A stretch of DNA of 64,000 nt from Pseudomonas floridensis. GTDB lineage: Bacteria > Pseudomonadota > Gammaproteobacteria > Pseudomonadales > Pseudomonadaceae. Positions 26,279-34,445 of the stretch are shown here, piece by piece (position 1 is the stretch's first letter; every line of letters starts with the position of its first letter). The translations under genes and the position numbers were made by a program. The notes under the pieces were generated by a model. That model made no database searches. It was not told the origin of the DNA and saw only the letters and a program-made list of their open reading frames with translations. The stretch is from contig NZ_MUIO01000021.1 of assembly GCF_002087235.1 (NCBI RefSeq), forward strand, positions 124,001-188,000, in the 5' to 3' direction.

Positions 26279-26557
26279 ATGCTAGGAAACGGACAACTGG
26301 AGCAACTGCTTGGGTCGATCGGCGCATTGAATGCCAGGGTAGCAATAGCCTGGATGACTTACTGCGGGTTGATGTATGTGCTCAGCGATTTGAAAACCGA
26401 CTACGCAAAACTGCCATACCTCGAAGCATGGACATCTGCAATCCTCGGGATGATCTTCACTGGCACGTGCATTACCGGGCTCGCTTGCTGCGTCAGCCTG
26501 GCGATCAAGTCAGCGTTGTTTGTCACCAGGGTGATATCGAAAATGAAAAGCCGGTGA
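26279..26557 (+). CDS. Small two-span membrane protein, unknown
   Basis: This 92-residue product has hydrophobic segments at about 20-36 and 49-80 and a basic C-terminus (SKMKSR). The ATG at 26279 follows GAGGTGG. The family was not recognised. It begins the small accessory cluster that follows the repeat array. Confidence 0.5.
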   Translation: MLGNGQLEQLLGSIGALNARVAIAWMTYCGLMYVLSDLKTDYAKLPYLEAWTSAILGMIFTGTCITGLACCVSLAIKSALFVTRVISKMKSR

Positions 26558-26584
26558 ATCACGGCAATGAACAGGCGGTGACAT

Positions 26585-26953
26585 TTGGAGTTCAGGAAAA
26601 GAGACGGCGGCAGGTTATTCCCGCCGGTGCTACCAAACGGCGATTTCATAGGCGTGGCCCATGGGAGCCACCTCAGACAGGTTCTCTTTTCAGTGCGGGA
26701 CGAAGGCCTGTACGGGGAAGGTGTGTTCCTTCTATGGCACGAGATAACCGGGGTATCCATAACCGACGAGAAAGGATTCCAAATTCGGAGCGGAAAATAT
26801 GCCAGCGGCGGGATTGGATTCTATGCAGGAGCATCTGCTCTGCTCGATTTGACAGGGGAAATCGTAACCAGGATAGATGGATACACAATTGACTACTGCC
26901 TGATGAACCGCATCAGCTACGAGTCAAAACGACAGGTGCAGCCCATTTATTAG
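26585..26953 (+). CDS. Hypothetical protein, TTG start
   Basis: This 122-residue product starts at TTG, the only start available after an in-frame stop at 26579. It is a mixed alpha/beta protein with HGSHLRQVLFSVRDEGLYG and GIGFYAGASALLDL. There is a weak ribosome site (AGGCGG). No family recognised. It follows the membrane protein at 26279 by 27 nt, so they may be co-expressed. Confidence 0.45.
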   Translation: MEFRKRDGGRLFPPVLPNGDFIGVAHGSHLRQVLFSVRDEGLYGEGVFLLWHEITGVSITDEKGFQIRSGKYASGGIGFYAGASALLDLTGEIVTRIDGYTIDYCLMNRISYESKRQVQPIY

Positions 26954-27135
26954 CAGTGTTTAACCTATCGGGACTTTGGCAAACCCGCGGAGGCCCAGTG
27001 CTAGATGCTTCATATGGTGCAGAGGTTATTAGCAGTGAAACTAGAGTTAGGCTATTCGATCAGGGTAGAAATGCTATTAGTAGTGAAGTGCTTCACTTTC
27101 ATAAAATAAACATTGGTAGGTGTGGGATGTGCCCC

Positions 27136-27157
27136 GTTTCGCGAAGCGGATGAATGC
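27136..27157 (+). repeat. 22-bp repeat, copy 2
   Basis: Same as the 26109 copy with one base change (A for G after GCGG). It lies 41 nt before the start of the gene at 27199. The 245-bp stretch 26954-27198 is otherwise A/T-rich with no convincing gene. Confidence 0.6.
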
Positions 27158-27198
27158 AGGCCGATACGGTGACCTACAAATTTACGGAGAAGATCTTT

Positions 27199-27675
27199 AT
27201 GTATGGAATTAATGAGTTGATCGGGGCCAGCGGGGGCTTTCCTCTCGATGGATACAGCCTTCCGGGGAATAAAGAGTGGGCTGAGGAAATATTAGAGGTT
27301 CTGCATACAGACATTCCAGGCAGCCACGATCTCCTAATTGCAATCGTGCTGACTCAAGAGTGTGCAGAGTTGCGCGAGCGAAGTTCTTTGGCAATTGGCG
27401 CAGTGCTTGGTGAATACGAGTCTACGCTTGGGCAGGTCGATGCTCTGCGAGCAAGAACGTTTTTTGTCGCAGCTATCACAGAATTGAAGATGGTTCTTGA
27501 TGAGCTTAAAGTTCAGCCCCAGGCAGAACAGAAAAAAGTGTTGTCGCGTCTGGGTGATTATTTCGGGGTAGGCGTCCAAAAGTTCGACACTTCGTTTGAG
27601 GGGATGGAGCAAGTATATTTGCTGAGCAACCCGAATACGGGGCGCTATTGGATGTCGCTGAAGCGTCAGGCTTAA
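27199..27675 (+). CDS. Hypothetical protein
   Basis: This 158-residue protein is mostly helical and acidic. The start at ATG 27199 is chosen because GGAGA lies 8 nt before it; an upstream in-frame start at 27154 would lie inside the repeat. No known motif. Its 3' end is followed closely by the DUF2786 gene, so the two may be one unit. Confidence 0.5.
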   Translation: MYGINELIGASGGFPLDGYSLPGNKEWAEEILEVLHTDIPGSHDLLIAIVLTQECAELRERSSLAIGAVLGEYESTLGQVDALRARTFFVAAITELKMVLDELKVQPQAEQKKVLSRLGDYFGVGVQKFDTSFEGMEQVYLLSNPNTGRYWMSLKRQA

Positions 27676-27704
27676 CAACGTGTCGCGAAGCGGAGGATTG
27701 GCTG

Positions 27705-28406
27705 GTGACTGAGTTCGCAATTGAAGACGTGGATAAGCGCGCTCGTGCACTAGGCAGAATCAAGAAATGTTTTGCGCTCGCAAAATCCAGCAACCCGCAT
27801 GAGGCCGAAGCAGCAATGCGGCAAGCCCGCAAACTTATGGATAAGTTCAAGCTGGAAGTAGGCGACGTGCGTGCTTCCCAGGCGGAGGAATTCTCCCTGC
27901 GGATCAGTAAGGCCAAAAGCGTTCCGCCACAATGGATTCGCATGTTGTCGATGACTGTCTCAAAGGCGTTTGGCTGTGTGAGTTTCTACAGCTATGGCCC
28001 TAACGGGCAGTCGCTGATTTTTATTGGAGAAATCGGTAGCGCTGAAATGTCGGCCTATGCGTATGAGGTACTTTTCCGGCAACTGAAAGACTCCAAGAGA
28101 ACATACCTATCAGGGGTCAGTGTTCAGGGCGCATTGCAAAGGCGCAGAGCGGGAGTGATGTATGCAGAAGCGTGGATCATCGGCGTGCACAAACGTGTAG
28201 TGGAATTTGCCGGCGTTACGGAAGAAGGGGAGCGGGCAATCCACGCTTATACCCAGAGACATTATCCTGGTGTTCCGATCACAAAGATGAAACGCCGCAA
28301 ACTGGATATGGATGCTTACCGAGCGTATATCCAGGGCAAAAGGGATGGTGAAAGCGTCTCTCTGCACAAGCCTATGGGCCGTGAAGAGCACGCGCTGTTG
28401 GAATGA
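27705..28406 (+). CDS. DUF2786-domain protein
   Basis: The N-terminus has the DUF2786 pattern RIKKCFALAKSSNPHEAEAAM and then RKLMDKF (about residues 17-50 from the GTG start), followed by a longer region with aromatic and basic residues up to ELALLE-like acidic end. These proteins occur on phages and plasmids without a known activity. A GTG at 27705 has GCGGAGG upstream; an ATG at 27648 would overlap the previous gene. The total is 233 residues from the GTG. Confidence 0.65.
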   Translation: MTEFAIEDVDKRARALGRIKKCFALAKSSNPHEAEAAMRQARKLMDKFKLEVGDVRASQAEEFSLRISKAKSVPPQWIRMLSMTVSKAFGCVSFYSYGPNGQSLIFIGEIGSAEMSAYAYEVLFRQLKDSKRTYLSGVSVQGALQRRRAGVMYAEAWIIGVHKRVVEFAGVTEEGERAIHAYTQRHYPGVPITKMKRRKLDMDAYRAYIQGKRDGESVSLHKPMGREEHALLE

Positions 28407-28425
28407 GGTGGTACCCAATAACAAG

Positions 28426-28448
28426 TCCCGCTCGAGCGGGATTTTTTT
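28426..28448 (+). terminator. Terminator after the DUF2786 gene
   Basis: A 7-bp stem TCCCGCT with AGCGGGA around a CG loop, followed by seven T. Confidence 0.85.
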
Positions 28449-28571
28449 CGTCCGATTTTTGTCCCCTGAAAGTGGGGGTAAGCCTGTGGATAAAGTCCCG
28501 GCGTGGCGGTCTGGGACGCTCCCCCGTCGATGCTCAAATTTTAACCAGTAGGGCGAAATTCGACATTACTC

Positions 28572-28600
28572 TTGACGTTCGCAATCGAGACAGAGATATT
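28572..28600 (+). promoter_or_regulatory. Possible sigma-70 promoter for the 28727 gene
   Basis: TTGACG at 28572 and GATATT at 28595 with a 17-nt spacer. It would give a leader of about 120 nt. The rest of the 320-bp gap 28407-28726 holds the terminator and a small GTCCCC/GGGGG hairpin, with nothing else I can identify. Confidence 0.35.
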
Positions 28601-28726
28601 CCCCTCGGCACACGGGTAGGTGCCTGCCGTCCACATTGGCAAAGCGAAAGCACTACCGACAAACCAACGGAACCCTTATGGGTGCTCCGAAGTGGATACT
28701 GAGCATCAGCCTTTGGAGGCTGCCGT

Positions 28727-29356
28727 ATGCAAAACCCAATCACGCTCCGCGATATCGAAAACCTCAAAAAACTCGCCAAGCAGGCAAAGGCCCTTCACCC
28801 AGGACTGAGCCATGCGCAGCGCCTCAACCTGATGGCGCAGCATCACCTTCAGGCACGCAGCTATCACGAAGTTCGCAAGTGGATCGCTCGCTCGTTGGAG
28901 CAGCAGTACGAGCGGAAGGACAGTGGCGTGGTCTACTGCAAGCTCTGCCGTTTTTCTTTCGTCCCCGGTTTAGACGAGGACTCGACAACTCACGAGAAGC
29001 GTCACCTCAATTTTGAGGACGCTCTTTTCTCCCTCGGAGCGTTACCAGCTGCACATGCCACTCGAGAGCAAAGGAAACGCGAGGCGCATAACCTGATCCA
29101 TTCCGCACCGTCCGCCGGCGAAGAATTGGCGGGAGTCGAGCAACTGGTCAATGCCTGGTATGACCGTTCGCTGGAATCCGCGATCGGCAATGGCGACTGG
29201 AAGAAACACCCGAGCCTTGCCGAGTATGCCGCGATGATCGTTCCTACCGTTGAGGCCTGGTTGCGGCAGAGCAGGGTGTTATACCTGTCCAAATACGGCT
29301 GCAATCGGGGCGTGATCCCAGAGGGTCAGACTACGTGGGTTCAGCCTGAAGGCTGA
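28727..29356 (+). CDS. Protein with C2H2-like zinc finger, unknown
   Basis: This 209-residue protein has an N-terminal helical region (ENLKKLAKQAKAL, then LSHAQRLNLMAQ) like the segment often seen in plasmid-borne proteins of unknown role. A finger follows: C-x2-C-x14-H-x3-H (starting YCKLCRF, ending THEKRH, about residues 70-93). The ribosome site GGAGG is strong. The C2H2 spacing recalls some eukaryotic fingers and is uncommon in bacteria. A nucleic-acid role is possible but not shown. Confidence 0.6.
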   Translation: MQNPITLRDIENLKKLAKQAKALHPGLSHAQRLNLMAQHHLQARSYHEVRKWIARSLEQQYERKDSGVVYCKLCRFSFVPGLDEDSTTHEKRHLNFEDALFSLGALPAAHATREQRKREAHNLIHSAPSAGEELAGVEQLVNAWYDRSLESAIGNGDWKKHPSLAEYAAMIVPTVEAWLRQSRVLYLSKYGCNRGVIPEGQTTWVQPEG

Positions 29357-29429
29357 TAGGGTTGGGTCTTTTGGGGAAGCTGCGACAATTGGCACGTAGA
29401 TTGATCTCTTCTTCCCCAGGACTTCCCAC

Positions 29430-29642
29430 ATGAGCCGAGACACTTACGAAGCCAACATCGCCTTCATCGACCAGACGGTAAAGCGCCTGGAGCGCAATGA
29501 GGTGAGCATCGACGAGCTGGAGACCCTTGCTCGCGAATTTGCGGATGCACGTAAGTTCTGCGCCGACCGGCTTACCCGAATCGAGAGCGTTGTTCAGGCA
29601 ACCTTGGGCGCTGAAGAGGATCAGTCCGGTGAACGCACCTGA
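29430..29642 (+). CDS. xseB: Exonuclease VII small subunit XseB
   Basis: The 70-residue protein is all helix, with EANIAFIDQTVKRLERNE and LETLAREFADARKF matching the XseB helical hairpin that packs along XseA. It is close to the usual XseB length (about 80). It overlaps the xseA start by 14 nt. Confidence is raised by the neighbour. Confidence 0.8.
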   Translation: MSRDTYEANIAFIDQTVKRLERNEVSIDELETLAREFADARKFCADRLTRIESVVQATLGAEEDQSGERT

Positions 29643-31023
29643 TCCGGTTGAGCAGCACCTCACTCTCAGCGCATACCTTGCCCAGATCCAAAAGGCTGTC
29701 CGTGCTGCGGTACCAGACAGCAGCTGGGTTGTTGCGGAACTCAGCGATTTCAAGCGCCGCCCGAACGGCCACTGCTACATGGACATCTTGGAGTCGCGTG
29801 AGGGAGCCGAGGTCGCGAAAGCACGGTGCACCATGTTTGCGAACGTCGCCGGCAAGGTACTTGGTGAGTGGCAGCAGGCAACCGGAGGCCTGCCTCAAGC
29901 AGGAATGAACGTCCTGCTGAAAGTGAGGGCGGATTTTTCCCCTCAATTTGGCTTCTCCCTGATGGTCACCGGCATCGACCCGAGCTACACGCTGGGTGAC
30001 ATGCAGGCCAAGATGCAGAAGATCATTGCCTCCCTGAAGGAGCGGCAGTGGTTCGACCTACAGCGGGGGCTTCCCTGTCCAGGGGGGTTCTGGCGTGTTG
30101 CGGTTGTGGCTCCGCACGAGGCTGCTGGCCTGGCCGATTTTCGGCGTGATGCTGAGCAGTTGGCTGCGGCCAAGGTGTGCGGCTTCGAGTATTTCTCAGC
30201 GACGTTCCAGGGGCGTGATGCATCAGACAGCATCCGCTCTGCGTTGCGGACGGTTCATGAGCAACATCAACAGCAGCCTTTCGACGCCGTATGCATCATC
30301 CGCGGGGGAGGGGCGAAAAGCGATCTGGCCTGGCTCAACGACGCGAACCTTGCGGCTTGGGTCTGCCGGTTGCCTGTTCCGGTATTCACCGGCATTGGGC
30401 ACGAGATCGACGAATGCGTGCTTGACCTCGTGGCACACCGCCGGTTCGACACACCATCGAAGGTCATAGGGTTCATCAAAACAGCGCTCATGTCTGAGGC
30501 CTCAACTGCTCGGGCTCAGGTCGAGCGGGCCAACGGCATGATCTTGCGCCTGGTGTCTGGGCAAGCACCGCATCTGGATCGCGCCTGGAGCACCTTCAGC
30601 CGGCGGGTGACGGAAACGCTCCATAGGGAGCAGCGGCAACTGTTGCAACAGCAAAGCAGTCTCGACAAAGGCCGGAACCGCCTCCTCAGTCAGCAGCACA
30701 TGGCCCTCCAGCTCGCGCAGGATCGATTTTCAAGGCTCGGGGCTGGCCTGTGTGTAGCTGAGCGCCAAAGGGCGGTTTTTGCGGCCTCTCGGGTGGCTTC
30801 CCTGAGTATGGCGCTGATCACCAAGGAAACTGCGCGCCTGGAGCTTGCATCCACGGTCTACGACAAGACAAACCCGCTTGCACTGCTCGGGCGAGGCTTT
30901 GCCTTAATCCGTGGCCCTGGTGGGGTGATCATCAGCAGCGCCGAGCAGGCTCGCGATGCAGGTAAGCTGGATCTGGCGTTCGCCGATGGCCATGTCATTG
31001 CGGATGTGGCGACACCGCATTGA
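29629..31023 (+). CDS. xseA: Exonuclease VII large subunit XseA
   Basis: This 464-residue protein has the XseA layout. An OB-fold comes first (about 5-100, starting LTLSAYLAQIQKAV, with WVVAELSDFKRRPNGHCYMDI in shortened form at about 28). The nuclease core follows with RVAVVAP, IRGGGAKSDL (about 227) and PVFTGIGHEIDECVLD. A long coiled-coil region (about 290-420) and a C-terminal YDKTNPLALLGRGFALI end the protein. A GTG start at 29629 places the OB-fold near the N-terminus; longer versions read through xseB. The enzyme trims single-stranded DNA. A plasmid copy could handle single strands during transfer or repair. Confidence 0.88.
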   Translation: MNAPDPVEQHLTLSAYLAQIQKAVRAAVPDSSWVVAELSDFKRRPNGHCYMDILESREGAEVAKARCTMFANVAGKVLGEWQQATGGLPQAGMNVLLKVRADFSPQFGFSLMVTGIDPSYTLGDMQAKMQKIIASLKERQWFDLQRGLPCPGGFWRVAVVAPHEAAGLADFRRDAEQLAAAKVCGFEYFSATFQGRDASDSIRSALRTVHEQHQQQPFDAVCIIRGGGAKSDLAWLNDANLAAWVCRLPVPVFTGIGHEIDECVLDLVAHRRFDTPSKVIGFIKTALMSEASTARAQVERANGMILRLVSGQAPHLDRAWSTFSRRVTETLHREQRQLLQQQSSLDKGRNRLLSQQHMALQLAQDRFSRLGAGLCVAERQRAVFAASRVASLSMALITKETARLELASTVYDKTNPLALLGRGFALIRGPGGVIISSAEQARDAGKLDLAFADGHVIADVATPH

Positions 31024-31119
31024 TGCGGTCACATCTTCGAGAGGTATGGGAAACTCGTCTCATTGAGTTGGGGTTGTGCGAATTGCCGTTATCCTGGCCA
31101 CCTGCACTGGAAAAGACAC

Positions 31120-31317
31120 ATGACGACCGTAGCTAGCTTGTTCCGAAATTTGGTCGCGATCACCGCGTTGGTTTACGCCTATTTCGCATTTGACGTTCAT
31201 CCAGATCCGCGCCGCTGGCATTGGGGAGCTTGGCTCGTTCTTGCATTTTGGTATGTGGTCCTGGTCAGTGTTTACTTGGGGAAAAGTTCAAAGGCTCAAT
31301 CTGATGGCCAGAACTGA
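31120..31317 (+). CDS. Small two-span membrane protein, unknown
   Basis: The 65-residue product starts MTTVASLF and has two hydrophobic spans (about 5-24 and 34-53). A longer in-frame ATG (31063) adds a hydrophilic stretch with no family features. Unrecognised. Confidence 0.4.
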   Translation: MTTVASLFRNLVAITALVYAYFAFDVHPDPRRWHWGAWLVLAFWYVVLVSVYLGKSSKAQSDGQN

Positions 31318-31337
31318 GCACTAAGTAGGAGAGTTCC

Positions 31338-31748
31338 GTGACCGCGACCGTTACCCCTATCAAGCACGTCATCACGAATTGCTCGCGGTGCAATGCCTGG
31401 ATTACTGACGGGCAATCGACGGTAACCATTACGGTGGCAACCGAGACATGGCGTGGTCTTCGAGGTGAAATAGCGGAGGTCGAAGTCGAGAATGCGAAGG
31501 TGGCCTTGCTGTTCTGCCGCCGCTGCGCCAATAAGTACGACTTTTCAAGGATCGCCGTTGGCCGGAGTCGCACCGAAGAAGATGAGTTGCTGATCGAGTT
31601 GGCCGAAGAGGCAGAGATTGAAGCAAGCCGCGAGGCTGCATCCAAAGATTTGCAGGTTTCACCTGGCAGGTTGTCTGCTGAGCAGATTCGAGGTTGGATT
31701 CTTGAGCAGCAGTACAAAGAGCTGGAGGCCGAGGGCTTCTTCAACTGA
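31338..31748 (+). CDS. Zinc-ribbon hypothetical protein
   Basis: This 136-residue product has C-x2-C pairs (CSRC, about 15-18, and CRRC, about 60-63) that could form one zinc ribbon, followed by a very acidic helix (TEEDELLIELAEEAEIE). Function not recognised. It lies between two small membrane-protein genes with short spacers. Confidence 0.55.
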   Translation: MTATVTPIKHVITNCSRCNAWITDGQSTVTITVATETWRGLRGEIAEVEVENAKVALLFCRRCANKYDFSRIAVGRSRTEEDELLIELAEEAEIEASREAASKDLQVSPGRLSAEQIRGWILEQQYKELEAEGFFN

Positions 31749-31767
31749 TTACTACGGAAGGGACCGA

Positions 31768-32115
31768 GTGAACACACAAAACAACAATCTTAAAAGCGAT
31801 GGATCTGGTAGCTGGGATATGCCTCTCAGGGCTGCTTCTCTGCTTTCGATCATGTTGGGGGCCTTGATCTTTGGCGCTGGTGCAAACCCCCTTGCAATGG
31901 CCAACATCCCGCTTTCAGTAGCGGCTGGCGCGGCTGTGTTTATCAGTTTTGTCGGCGTCTATCGAGGCGGTATCGGCGGGATGCTGATTTTTGCTCTCGG
32001 GCACGCCCTGCTAGGATCGGCGCTGTTCGGCGGTGCGATTTCTCCCTGGCTTTATGCGCTGGCTGTCCCAATAGCTGTTCCTGGCATCGCCTATCGCATC
32101 CTTAGTCCAGCATAG
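31768..32115 (+). CDS. Small polytopic membrane protein, unknown
   Basis: The 115-residue product has about four hydrophobic spans after a 20-residue hydrophilic N-terminus. A GTG start at 31768 with GGAAGGGA before it fits best; earlier in-frame starts would read through the 3' end of the previous gene. Unrecognised. Confidence 0.5.
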   Translation: MNTQNNNLKSDGSGSWDMPLRAASLLSIMLGALIFGAGANPLAMANIPLSVAAGAAVFISFVGVYRGGIGGMLIFALGHALLGSALFGGAISPWLYALAVPIAVPGIAYRILSPA

Positions 32116-32128
32116 ATGGAAAATAATC

Positions 32129-32878
32129 ATGGCAAATCAACGTGATGAGCTGACCAAGGCGACGGGCATTACCGCGGACGTGGTGATGGAAGTTGGCACG
32201 TACTTCAGCGCCAAGGAAATGCGCAGTGTGCAGACGGGCCTTACCACCGCCGCCCGCGAGCTGCGTGCGTTTACGCAGAACAATTCACTGCTTGGACGCC
32301 TTGGCGGGAAACTTTCTCACGAGCAACGGGAGTTGCTGACCAACGCCGCAGCGCTTTTGGATTCGGTCAAGTACAACGTCGAGCATGCCAAGGAACGCAA
32401 AGACCGCGCTGAGAAAGCCAGGGCCAAAAAACGCCAGCAGTGGACGCGGGAAGCCGGGCAACTGGTTAAAGCTCGCTTCTCCTTACCCAGCGATACAGTG
32501 GCCGAGCAGTTGCGGATACTGGAACTGCACCTTGTTGTTCAGGTGGTGTTGGGGGATGCCGTCTATTTGCCGAGCCACCTGACGTTGCGCAGATCAATGC
32601 AAGAGGAGGCGCCGCGTTGGGCCAACCACACGACCGCGCAATGGCATCGCAGTCGGGTGTCCAGCTTGTTATCTGATATCCACTCGGCCCTGCAGGACTA
32701 CCTGAGCTTGGACCTAGATGTGTCACCAGCGCAGAAGCTGGAGGAGTTGCAGCGCAGCCTGGACACTCAGCGCGCCGAGATTCTGGCCAGGCCTGAATCC
32801 GTCGAAACCCTTCGCATCTGGACCGATGTGCTGAAGGGCGCGGCTTTCATCACCAGCGTTATGCCCTCGAAGAATTAG
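32129..32878 (+). CDS. Hypothetical helical protein
   Basis: This 249-residue soluble protein is rich in helix. A basic segment (about 88-107, HAKERKDRAEKARAKKRQQW) may be a coiled coil or a nucleic-acid contact. Unrecognised. It starts 13 nt after the previous stop. Confidence 0.55.
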   Translation: MANQRDELTKATGITADVVMEVGTYFSAKEMRSVQTGLTTAARELRAFTQNNSLLGRLGGKLSHEQRELLTNAAALLDSVKYNVEHAKERKDRAEKARAKKRQQWTREAGQLVKARFSLPSDTVAEQLRILELHLVVQVVLGDAVYLPSHLTLRRSMQEEAPRWANHTTAQWHRSRVSSLLSDIHSALQDYLSLDLDVSPAQKLEELQRSLDTQRAEILARPESVETLRIWTDVLKGAAFITSVMPSKN

Positions 32879-32966
32879 TCGACAGGAAATTTCCGCTAGA
32901 AAAATCGCGGTATCGCCAAGCCCCCGACGAACTGGGCCGCGGTTTTCAGAGCTGAAGGGAAAATTG

Positions 32967-33449
32967 ATGAACACTCCAACCGTAATCCAAACCAGCAAAA
33001 TCACGCCTACAAGCGACCCGGTGAGGCAACCCGACCAAAGCCAGGTGGATGCCATGGCTACCAGTATCAAAGAGATGGGTATTCTAGAGCCCATCCTCAT
33101 TCGGAAGGTGGGCAAACGCTATGAAATAGTTCCTGGAGGAGGTTTGGTTCGGTGGCTTGCGGCTAAGAAGTTGGGGATAGATATCATCCCGATTCGGGTG
33201 CTGCAACTCGACGACGAGGCCTTCACATTATCTTCACTCATCGCCAACACCAGTCGCGAGTCCATCGCCCCCAAAGAGACGGTTGGGAACCTGGAGAGGC
33301 TGATCGAGGAGTTTGGAGAGAATGCAGCTGAACTGGTCATGGAGCAAATGCCCTCACTGCGTGAGGCAGCGGCAGCGGACCCTGAGCTACAAGCCCGTAT
33401 CAATGCTCTTCTCGCGCGTTGCAAAATCGACAGCGAACATGCTCCCTAG
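32967..33449 (+). CDS. Short ParB/Srx-domain protein
   Basis: The 160-residue protein is little more than a ParB N-terminal domain. It has VRQPDQSQVDAMATSIKEMG, then ILEPILIRK, and VPGGGLVRWLAAKKLG in place of the usual GERRWRAA box. In that box the first Arg of the typical pattern is missing, so CTP/nuclease activity is uncertain. No helix-turn-helix domain follows. It could be an accessory partition or regulatory factor. Confidence 0.65.
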   Translation: MNTPTVIQTSKITPTSDPVRQPDQSQVDAMATSIKEMGILEPILIRKVGKRYEIVPGGGLVRWLAAKKLGIDIIPIRVLQLDDEAFTLSSLIANTSRESIAPKETVGNLERLIEEFGENAAELVMEQMPSLREAAAADPELQARINALLARCKIDSEHAP

Positions 33450-33474
33450 AGCGCTCTCAAGGACTGACAAAATC

Positions 33475-34041
33475 ATGAAAGATGAAGCGCAATCAGGGTA
33501 CAAGCCTGTACAGGACGATGTGCTGAAGACACTGGGCCTTGCGGTGATCGCGGGGCAGGGTGTTGAGCACCTGTTGAGCACTTGCCTAACGTTTCCTTTG
33601 CATGGCGAGCCACTGCAAACTATCGAACAGCTTCACATCCTTCTTGAGCGACACTCAAAAGCAACACTGGGACAGATGCTCAAGGCGCTGCGGAAGCGGG
33701 TTGATCTGCACCCCACCTTCGACGACAAGTTGGATCGATACCTCCAGAACCGCAACGTGATTGCGCATCGGCTACATGATGTGCCCGGAGGTTATGACCT
33801 GCATTCTGATGAGGGGCGGAATAGGCTGAAGGCTTTTCTGCTCCAGTATATGGAGGATGGTCATACCGTCAGCATGGTGCTGCTGGGCGTTTTGCGGGAA
33901 TGGGCGAGTCAAGAGGGCATTGATATTCCCAACCAGCACCATCTAAGCCAGCGAATGAAAGATCACCTAGACGTCAATGTTGTGCCCAATTTGGAAACCT
34001 TGATTAGGTCAAAAGAACCTGGCTCGAATTCAACGGGCTAA
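33475..34041 (+). CDS. Hypothetical protein with HEPN-like RNxxAH motif
   Basis: This 188-residue helical protein carries RNVIAHRL (about residue 92), the R-x4-H signature of HEPN-type RNases and related helical bundles. That alone is not proof of RNase activity. The ATG at 33475 has AAGGA upstream; a longer version starting at 33439 is possible. No nucleotidyltransferase partner is adjacent. Confidence 0.45.
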   Translation: MKDEAQSGYKPVQDDVLKTLGLAVIAGQGVEHLLSTCLTFPLHGEPLQTIEQLHILLERHSKATLGQMLKALRKRVDLHPTFDDKLDRYLQNRNVIAHRLHDVPGGYDLHSDEGRNRLKAFLLQYMEDGHTVSMVLLGVLREWASQEGIDIPNQHHLSQRMKDHLDVNVVPNLETLIRSKEPGSNSTG

Positions 34042-34109
34042 AACTGGGGCCGAAAATTCGCTCGCTGCACCCATGCCCTGATCATCTTTGAAATCTGAGG
34101 AAAAAGGAT

Positions 34110-34340
34110 ATGGCCAGCCGCCGCCAGCCCTTCACCCCGTGCAAGCTCTACATCGATGGCGCAGACGGCTTGTGCGCTGGCGACTACATACTCACCTCCG
34201 GTGGGTCGGCCTACCTGGTGCAGGTCACCCGGCCCAGTCCGAGTAGGACTGAGCGTTTGTATCTTGACTGCCTGCGGTGGCCACCTGACGAGATTCCTGA
34301 GAATGCCAGGTGTTACCAGCTCAACTGGTACCGGCGGTGA
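34110..34340 (+). CDS. Small hypothetical protein
   Basis: The 76-residue product has two Cys (CKLY and ARCYQL) and a compact beta-like pattern. GAGG precedes ATG 34110. No family recognised. Confidence 0.45.
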   Translation: MASRRQPFTPCKLYIDGADGLCAGDYILTSGGSAYLVQVTRPSPSRTERLYLDCLRWPPDEIPENARCYQLNWYRR

Positions 34341-34445
34341 GACAGTGTGACGTTCGGCCGGCCTGGCATACACTGGGTAGCTGAACCCCGCTACCGGCGC
34401 TAACGCCGGTGGTGGTCGACGAGGCGTATTCCATCGAGAAAAAGC

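Noticed and set aside
25714-26892. Long plus-strand open frame of 392 codons
   Set aside because: It reads through the 13-bp repeats and overlaps two better small genes; the product is low-complexity and Arg/His-rich with no ribosome site.
26956-27153. 65-codon frame between accessory genes
   Set aside because: No ribosome site, low-complexity product, and it runs into the 22-bp repeat.
28446-28471. Ninth transfer-box-like palindrome before the 28727 gene
   Set aside because: It is 26 nt long, has a different centre, matches only the outer arms and lies more than 250 nt from a start codon.
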